Shown piece by piece: positions 56,929 through 64,000 of a stretch of 64,000 nucleotides of DNA (position 1 is its first letter; each line of letters starts with the position of its first letter). The translations under genes were made by a program, and so were the position numbers. Location of the stretch: NCBI GenBank assembly GCA_030568195.1, contig JAJLTO010000004.1:992001-1056000 (forward strand), given 5' to 3'. The notes beneath the pieces are model-generated. The model worked only from the letters and a program-made list of their open reading frames with translations, was not told where the DNA came from and did not search any database. This DNA is from Dipodascopsis uninucleata var. uninucleata (taxonomy: Eukaryota; Ascomycota; Lipomycetes; Lipomycetales; Lipomycetaceae).

Positions 56929-59900
56929 AAGTACATTGTTCATTTTGTTGTCTGTTCTCTGTATATGTCGTTTGTTTGACGTGAAGTCACTCATTTCCTG
57001 TCATTCAACGATCCTACTGTAAATTTCTGTTTGATTTCTAATCTAGTTTATTATAATTATCGAAAGAACATAATATCTACTATATTATTTTGTTATTCTT
57101 GTTCATATATCAAGTGCCATATAGTCTTCTGCAAGTTGGTAGAGATACGCGAAAGTCGTTGTCCTAATAATCATAATTTTAGAACGCGGGCAATAGTATA
57201 TACGTCACCGAACATTACCCGTACCCTGATCGCCAGTCTGCAATACACCTAGCCCTAAATATGCCGAAAAGTGTGTAACGGCAGACGCACACGGCGAAGA
57301 ATGCATCGTGGATTGCTAAATTCGAGACCACGTCCTTCCAACGGTGACAATTTGATAAATTCTAACTCTTGTGATAGGTCAGAGATACTTCATATGGAAG
57401 ACTATGTAAAATAGCAGCCTACGATAAGATGGTCTATAACGAGGATCAATCTATATAATGCTATGGGATTGCACTAGACTAGTAATAAGAAGAGGTACAC
57501 AGGAAAAACAAAAAATGTGAAGTCAAATATGACCGAAGATCTAGAACCGACATCCATCTACGACTCGTAATGATGAAAGACTTGTCTGATTAAGTGCGAG
57601 GCATTCAAAACGCGCCGCCATCCCGAGGGGCTTATCAGATTCTAAAAAATCAATGAAGCATAAGATCTAGTTAGTCAGGGTAAGTTGGTAACAAATGAGT
57701 CACAAATCTACTTCTTGCTACAGCTGGTACACAGTCAGCCCACGCAATTGGGCCTACGTTGATACTAACGAAGGTACTTTTGCCTGGTACGAGAATAAAA
57801 TGCCTTTCCAATGTAGCAAGATCTAATCATAGATCTTCAAGATAGAGTGCATTATAAGGCTGCTCAGTCTCACTTAATGCAGAGCCTGTAGTACTGTGGG
57901 CGAAATACATGCAGGAGTGCAAAGAGATACAGTAGTTGGTTCTCGCTTGATCCGAATCAGCAAATGGATACTCCGCTGCGAGCTGTTGAGACAATAAACA
58001 AAATATCCGAGAATTATACATAGACATTTCCGAATACGAGATTGTTCTATTACGTATTGCTGGGTTATTAGCGCTTCGGAATAATACGTAGGTAAAAGTC
58101 TAGTCGAATATAATCACGGCATATAATATTTGTCCCTAACAGGATTATGTATTTATTTATATGGCTTATATGCATAACTTCGTGAATTATGACATCTCGT
58201 GCTTTTTGATAGGACAGATGGTTCCTGAATTTTTCAAGGAAATCATAATAAATGCAGTCATTCCAATAGGACTACTGAGACCTGTTGGAAAATGCAGAGC
58301 GTGAGGCCATGTTCAAGCAACCGATTGGAAATCAATTTGTATTCAATGGACTAAACGAGCCTGAGAGGGAAAAAAGAGACAGTCGAGATTCTCAGTCGGT
58401 CGCGTACCGTTATAGAAAGTGGCTGTTAGTGAAGGCAAATATTAATAATAACAGTCTCTAGACTCATTTCGCCCACTTATCAGCCCTATGATTTATAAAA
58501 GCTAGAGGCATGTAAAATATACCTATACATTAGTTTGTACAGGGGCATCAGATACCACGCTGGCAGATAGATAGATAGCTAGATAGCTAAGTAGATGGTA
58601 TTCCATGCATTTCTCAATGTCATATGTGTCTAGTCAATCTACGAGACTTAATTCTGCGGTTTCAGTGGTTATTACGGACGAAATCATAGCAGTGGACAGA
58701 CGTAGTCGACAGCTGGTAATTTGCTCAACCAGATACAATGTTTATTATGTTGCCACGTCTCGATAAATTAGAAGTATGACAATCCGTAGTGGCGTGCAAC
58801 TAGCAGTGCCTGTGCTTTTCTTGTCGTGACAGAAGCGTCACTGTAGCTAGCGAATTTACTATGCTGCATGCTATACCAGTATTTGTGAGCTTGCCACCGT
58901 CTATACAGTACAATTGTGCAAAGCTCATTATTTTCTTTGCCAATCTACACAGAATTGATTGATGTCTATTAGAGTGGTGCTCGGACTGCCCGATCCTCGG
59001 GACGTAGTATTCACGAGCTTGATGACTGCATTCTCGTTTTCTACATCACCGTATCATGCCATACACAAGCTTTGCGGTCATATGTCCACAGATCACGATA
59101 CTATAGACACACCACACGCTTCAAAGGAAGCACTGCCGTCGTCCTATATTTTGTGCGGTTCGATTAAAAGCATCATACTCTCAGTCGTTTTGCTACAGTA
59201 GAACTATTGCCACCAGGATCAATACGGTAGCTACTCCTAATTATATTCAGAGGCGTTGCCGCTGAGAGACTAGAACCATATCACCTAACCGTTTCCTCTC
59301 GCACGGTAGTTATAGGCTTGGTGCTACATAATGGATGTCAGTATTTGAATTTGCTCTATAACCTTAATTGAGTACATTTTTTCTTGTAGTACAGTGTTTG
59401 TACTTAGCCGATAACGACACTATCGGGCTTATCGTTGATGTTAGGTTACAGCGACCTTCAGTCACAGGGCCTAGAAAGCACGTTAGAGAGGACGAAGACT
59501 AAATATTAGAAATATTTAGACCATTTAGAGTAATTTTCAGATACATATACAAGGAATCTTCAAACAGCTCTTAGGCCCATATAGTTTCCTTAGCAGGAAT
59601 GGCCTACCTATTAGATTTTTTCCTTTTGCCATCATTTTTACTATAAACTGCTAGGCTAAATCTGGACGACGTCCTGGCCAGACCATTTGTATTAGCAAGC
59701 ATCAATAATACAGAGTAATATCAGACAAAACCATAGCAAGCCATCTTATACAGGAGATATGACTAAACTAATACTACTCACAAACTTTCTGCACGTGCGA
59801 AGATCTGATAGGGTGAATTTCGGAAAGCAGTGTGATCGAATACAGGTCGCTAGATAGAGAGGCACATATATGTTTCGCTTGTAACAAAGTACCTGCAATA

Positions 59901-60087
59901 AGCTAGTATATGGCACCCCGATCGGAAAGCAAGAGTAGCTGAGCGTATACTTTTTGCGCGTAGTTTCTTTTTCTATATAGATAAAATCACAGGATAATCA
60001 GTATTCTATCAAACCTAGAAGTTTACACGGACGAGTTTTTGGGCTAAGCAAAAGTTATCCTGCACTGCTTATCCAAGTGTTTTTCTT
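56929..60087. other. Long intergenic region, about 3.2 kb
   Basis: The longest gene-free stretch. It contains an AGAT microsatellite (58564-58597) and short frames (for example 57827-58027 minus and 58959-59201 plus) with no recognisable content. Sequence complexity is ordinary, not repetitive, and composition is near background. It may be the upstream regulatory region of the highly expressed reductase gene, or hold an unrecognised RNA or lineage-specific gene. Confidence 0.5.
58564..58597. repeat. AGAT-type microsatellite
   Basis: Imperfect run of AGAT/AGCT units (agatagatagatagctagat and onward). Non-coding. Confidence 0.8.
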
Positions 60088-60165
60088 TAGGCTGCTTTCC
60101 ATCCTCTTTTAAAACTCTTCCTTCTCTTCCTTTTTCTTTCTCTTTTTTATTTACACATCCATTCT
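60088..60165 (+). promoter_or_regulatory. Pyrimidine-rich leader or promoter of the codon-biased reductase
   Basis: A strongly C/T-rich plus strand (ccttctcttcctttttcttt and similar) ends about 75 bp before the start codon at 60242. CT-rich tracts just upstream of transcription starts are typical of highly expressed yeast genes, in line with the codon bias of the gene. Confidence 0.5.
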
Positions 60166-60241
60166 TTTCATTTATTTGAATCGGCAGCTTTGCTCCAGAT
60201 ATTCTTTAGTTCTAAAGAAAAACTCGACAGCAAACGCAACT

Positions 60242-61699
60242 ATGGCCACTCCTCTCACAGGTCGTCCATTTTCACGACTTTTCGTGCCAACTTACAATGC
60301 TATCATTGGCTTCTTTTTCCTCGTCGCCACCGCTTCTTACTTCTACAAGCTTCACTTTTTGAAGCCCAAGTCGTCTGAGAAGCGACCTCTTCTTGGTGGT
60401 CAGGCTGTTAAGCCTGCTACCGGTTTCCTCTTGGGTTACAGAAAGGTCCGCTCCGTCTTGTTATACCAGCCACCTGGAAGATACCTCGAGCCTGTTGGAA
60501 CTATGTTTGTTGTCCTTGGATACATTGCTTTGAACGTTTTCTACACCTTCTACAATCACCCATGGGAAACTTCTGCTGTTCTCGAGAACAGATTCGGTCT
60601 TGTTTGCGTTGCTAACTTGCCTATTATGTTCTTGCTCGGTTCTAAGACTGGTCTTCTTGTTCAGTGGACTGGTTGGTCTCATGAGGGCTACAACATTCTT
60701 CACCGTCACGCTGGCCGTGTTGTCTGCTTGACTGCTCTTGGACACGTTATCACTAACGCTTACCGTAGACCATTGAGAGAGCAGTTGATGAGTGGCCCAA
60801 GAATTGGTGTTGGTGGTGGTCTTTCCATCCTTGCTTTCATTATTATCTTGGTTACTTCTTTCGCTCCAGCACGAAACAAAATGTACGAGGTTTTCTTGTA
60901 CGCTCATGTTTGGTTCTTGGTTGGTGGTATTATTGTTCTTTTCTTCCACTACCCACGTGTTAGACCATATTGCACTGCTGCATCCGTTATCTTCCTCTGG
61001 GATCGTATCAACCGATTCAAGAATGCTCATCACGTTGTCGCTACTGCTACTCTCTTGTCTGGCAACACTGTCAAGCTTTCTCTTAATGTCAATTCTACTT
61101 TCCGTGAGATCCACTGGAAGACCGGCCAGTACGTTTATGTTACTATTAACAAGCTTGCTGCTTTCCAGGCTCATCCTTTCACCATTGCTTCTCCACCAAA
61201 CCCAAATACTTTGGATCTTATCATTCGTGCCAGAAAGGGTTTCTCCAAGACTCTCTTCATGTCCGAGTCTCTCGAGCACGAAGTTACCTTCCATGGACCA
61301 TACGGTTCTCCACCACAGTATGATGGATGCTCCCGTGTTATTCTCCTTGCTGGAGGTGCTGGTATCTCTTATACCTATCCTGAGGCTGTTGAGCTTGCCA
61401 AGAAGCATTCTGGTATGGATATTGATTTCTTGTGGGTTGTGCCACAGCGTGATTTCTCTTCCTGGGTTGATCTTGATGAGAAGTACAATGTTGACTTCAA
61501 GCTCTGGGTTACTTCCGAGCAGGGACGTCCTAACATTGATCAGTACATCAAGGATTCCGTCAAAGCTGCTCAGGGTCAGAAGGTCGCTGTTGGTACTTGT
61601 GGTCCAGCTCCTCTTGTTCTTGCCGCTCGTAACGCTTGCTCTTCTCTCCTCTGGAATGGTGTCGATGTTGAGTTCTACTCTGAGAACTTCGGTTGGTAA
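60242..61699 (+). CDS. NOX/ferric reductase-like protein (AIM14/FRE family), highly codon-biased
   Basis: Intronless, 485 residues. The start is MATPLTGRPFSRLF; upstream in-frame codons lack an ATG. Seven or so helices hold two H-x13-H haem pairs, in NILHRHAGRVVCLTALGHVI and LYAHVWFLVGGIIVLFFHYP. The cytosolic half has the FAD motif HPFTIASP, the nucleotide motif GGAGIS and a CGPAPLV end. There is no long extracellular N-domain, so it is closer to AIM14/YNO1 than to metal-uptake FREs. In S. cerevisiae Yno1 is an ER NADPH oxidase that makes superoxide. Codons are heavily skewed to GTT, GCT, CTT/TTG, AAC, AAG and GGT, far more than in any neighbour, which predicts very high expression. Substrate is open: oxygen, iron or another acceptor. 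Confidence 0.9.
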   Translation: MATPLTGRPFSRLFVPTYNAIIGFFFLVATASYFYKLHFLKPKSSEKRPLLGGQAVKPATGFLLGYRKVRSVLLYQPPGRYLEPVGTMFVVLGYIALNVFYTFYNHPWETSAVLENRFGLVCVANLPIMFLLGSKTGLLVQWTGWSHEGYNILHRHAGRVVCLTALGHVITNAYRRPLREQLMSGPRIGVGGGLSILAFIIILVTSFAPARNKMYEVFLYAHVWFLVGGIIVLFFHYPRVRPYCTAASVIFLWDRINRFKNAHHVVATATLLSGNTVKLSLNVNSTFREIHWKTGQYVYVTINKLAAFQAHPFTIASPPNPNTLDLIIRARKGFSKTLFMSESLEHEVTFHGPYGSPPQYDGCSRVILLAGGAGISYTYPEAVELAKKHSGMDIDFLWVVPQRDFSSWVDLDEKYNVDFKLWVTSEQGRPNIDQYIKDSVKAAQGQKVAVGTCGPAPLVLAARNACSSLLWNGVDVEFYSENFGW

Positions 61700-64000
61700 G
61701 CGGTGTACTCAGTCATTTGTTTCGTTTTTATGAGATTCCTTTTATGAGGTACGAATTTATGAAAGGTCTGTTTTTATAAATTACGAATCCCTAAATTGTG
61801 ATATGAGTACAATCTTGTTTCTACTAGTCGTCTTCTTACATCTTCACTGAATTTCATCCTGGATAGAGGATTTGTTATGATAGAACATAAAATTTTGTCG
61901 GAAGTATTTTATTCAATTTATTCTTAGAGGCTATTCAATTTTTTTGGGATTCTTTACGCGTTCCGGAGGGGGTTTATTTTGATTTGAAACCTGTTTTCTT
62001 TTAATATTCGACATTTTTCATATCAGGATAGCATCGAAGGGGTTTTATATTTTATGTCTAAATAGAAGAAAAAATAAACGAAGTAATTCTTTTATTTTTT
62101 GAAAAATGGAGAAAAAAATTAAAACTAGAGATAATTACTTGTCATTAGACGGTTTGATTGATAGAATGTCTAGTTGAGTCAAATAGTTATTATGGCTGTA
62201 ATATTTCTACGCTAAGTTCGATCTATTCTCAAGGTTTCTATTCACCCTTATAATTTAATATGATGTTGGTAATATATTTTGAAACTTCTTTTTTTTTCTA
62301 TTGGAAAAAAGTGAAATGGTATTGAATAAGGTGAAATGTGTGAATAGTATGATTACTTTAGCAATGATGACATCGAAGCAATATCAGATCAAAGTGCCCA
62401 ACGAATATTTACTTGTAGATTAGTGTTCGCGAATTCTTTCTTAGTAGGTAGAATAAAAATTTATTTGTAAGTCTTTTGCGTGAATGGTAATATTTTAATA
62501 GGTAATATTGTAGTTTGATGGTTTTAGAGGTGACTAGAAGGTTCACACGAGTAAATTTTGAGGACTCAAGAGATCTTGGTTACAGGAAGTGTACTTGAAG
62601 GACTGTCTGATGGGTAGATAGAAGATTTAATGTTATCATAAGATGCTTGTGAATGTGTGTGTCCATTGATGATATCCGGTTTGTGTTATTTTTGCTCGAT
62701 CAGTAATGATCAATAGATTATCGCGATAATGTCATATACTGTATGAGAGAGACATGCTCAGCGTAAACTAGCTGTGTGTAAAAATAACTTTCAGGAACGA
62801 TGCCTTTTCTCAGAGTTACCACATACAGCTAAATTTTGTGGGTTATTTTGTTCTTGCATATTATTTGTTTATATTAGCAAAAATGGCGTTTTCTATACGA
62901 ACACGAACCTAAAAGAACTTAGAAGTCATTTTCCTCATCTCTTCGAAGCTAAAACTTACCCTGATTTTTTGAATCACAAAACTGATAAGATCTGATCACA
63001 GAAATGGATTGGGGTTAATATTACGATGTCGGATCAATCCGAGAAATTCATCTCTACTATCTAGTGTACGAGCCATTTAACAAGGCATGATAGACAACTA
63101 CAATTACCCAAATCTCACCATAATATATAGATATAACTATATGATGTGTTTAAATGAATCTGGTTGAAGCAGTTTTCAAGTTTTACATTTTCTATTGACT
63201 AGATGCTAAAGAGAACTAACTATGGGATTAGCTATTTAGTTACTATGATTTTGTTCGATAACTTGAAAAGTACGAGATTGAGCAGTAGCTTCCACTTACT
63301 CTCCATTGATTACGGCATACACCGGCTTACATAGACTTTTGTGTAGATGTCCATAATGTACGCATGTATTGAATAGAAGTGACTTTGCCTCGCTTAGCGA
63401 AATAACCTGCAATAAATGTAAAACTAAATAGATATTGAGATCGCAGGTGACTCCATACATAGTTAGTTTACATGGACTATTTGCTGAAATAGTTTTCTGT
63501 TGTACTGGTTGAGCATAATATCTGTAAGCGACAAGTAGATTTGACATGCGATTCCTGTCTATACGAGGGTTAACTGAGAAACATATGTAGGGCTCAAAAA
63601 TTGCCATTTAGTTACCCGGACCATAATTTAAGAGAGGGGAATGTAAAATTTTCAGAAGGCTTTTTCTTCTTTTTTACTTAATGTCAATAAACCATAGACA
63701 CCTAGAGTCACGGATTGGTGTCTGAGTTAAACCTCCAAAGCGCCTTTCATGCCGTCTATGATGGATCTGCGTGCTCACGGTTGTCTAAGAGTAAATGGAA
63801 ATACCGGGGTTGAAAGACCAACGGGTTTCTGTTCTATTTGTCCATTAGTATGTACTGCAGCTTGATCTTTACGATATGCGGAACTTGGTTTTGGGACGTA
63901 CATTCAAATTAACAGCATATTTAATAAGTATAAGTTTGTAAATATAATAGATTTTATATTACATGAAATGAATTAGTTCTATGTACATAAAGGTAATCTC
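61700..64000. other. Right-edge region with no supported gene
   Basis: It starts with the T-rich 3' UTR of the reductase gene. Frames at 62774-62995 (plus) and 63296-63607 (minus, 103 codons) carry no recognisable domain and lack clear splice partners. The right edge may hold the regulatory region of the next gene. Confidence 0.5.

Noticed and set aside
60461-61408. 315-codon open frame on the minus strand opposite the NOX-like gene
   Set aside because: It is a shadow produced by the extreme codon bias of the plus-strand gene; the translated product is Ser/Asn-rich with no domain.
63296-63607. 103-codon minus-strand frame near the right edge
   Set aside because: No recognisable domain and no convincing splice sites; it could be an exon of a gene outside the window but is not supportable here.
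1-64000. Transposons, retroelements, CRISPR arrays, operons
   Set aside because: No transposase, reverse transcriptase, integrase, long terminal repeats or regularly spaced repeats were found; the gene content is ordinary nuclear yeast.

Overview
The window is 64 kb of AT-rich, gene-dense fungal chromosome, most likely from an intron-rich budding yeast (Saccharomycotina). Genes lie on both strands with no operons. I reconstruct about 55 spliceosomal introns in 23 genes, with GTAAGT or GTGAGT donors and TACTAAC, CTAAC or CTGAC branch sites. The tryptophan enzyme is the two-domain TRP3 form (GATase plus IGPS, no PRAI), as in budding yeasts; filamentous fungi and fission yeast carry a three-domain form. 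CTG codons sit at conserved leucines of RPT6, so CUG appears to mean leucine and this is not a CUG-Ser species. An early-diverging lineage such as Lipomycetaceae fits the intron load, but I cannot name the species.

Left part (1-20 kb): the C-terminal part of an unknown acidic protein; a NIPA-type magnesium transporter; a FIST-domain protein; an LSB5-like VHS/GAT endocytic adaptor; TRP3; a ferric reductase with three introns; FAM32A, a splicing-related protein; MAF1 (Pol III repressor) with a 6-nt first exon; and MCM2. MCM2 shares an ACGCG-rich divergent promoter with the next gene.

Middle (20-50 kb): an Mlo2/UBR7 UBR-PHD protein with a repeated GHPTG motif; a metallothionein-like Cys-rich protein; a serine dehydrogenase-type SDR; alpha-adaptin (APL3) that stops at the end of its trunk; the PLP homeostasis protein YBL036C/YggS; a VNX1-type vacuolar exchanger; an INO4-like bHLH factor; an HRT3/FBXO9-type F-box protein; proteasome ATPase RPT6; GGPP synthase BTS1; an unknown probably mitochondrial protein; the Pol I factor RRN7; and a sugar transporter with a C-terminal PY motif.

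Right part (50-64 kb): genes are sparser. A GC-rich island near 50.0-50.8 kb precedes two diverged tandem genes for putative type II membrane glycosyltransferases. After 3.3 kb without a clear gene comes an intronless, strongly codon-biased NOX/ferric-reductase-like protein (AIM14/FRE family), then about 2.3 kb with nothing I can call.

I see no transposon, retroelement, CRISPR array, rRNA or convincing tRNA. Metal handling recurs (NIPA, two FRE-family reductases, VNX1, the Cys-rich protein), but the genes are scattered and this is not evidence of a cluster. The most unusual observations are the ear-less alpha-adaptin, the tandem glycosyltransferase-like pair, the GC island, the repeat-bearing UBR7 and the codon-biased reductase.
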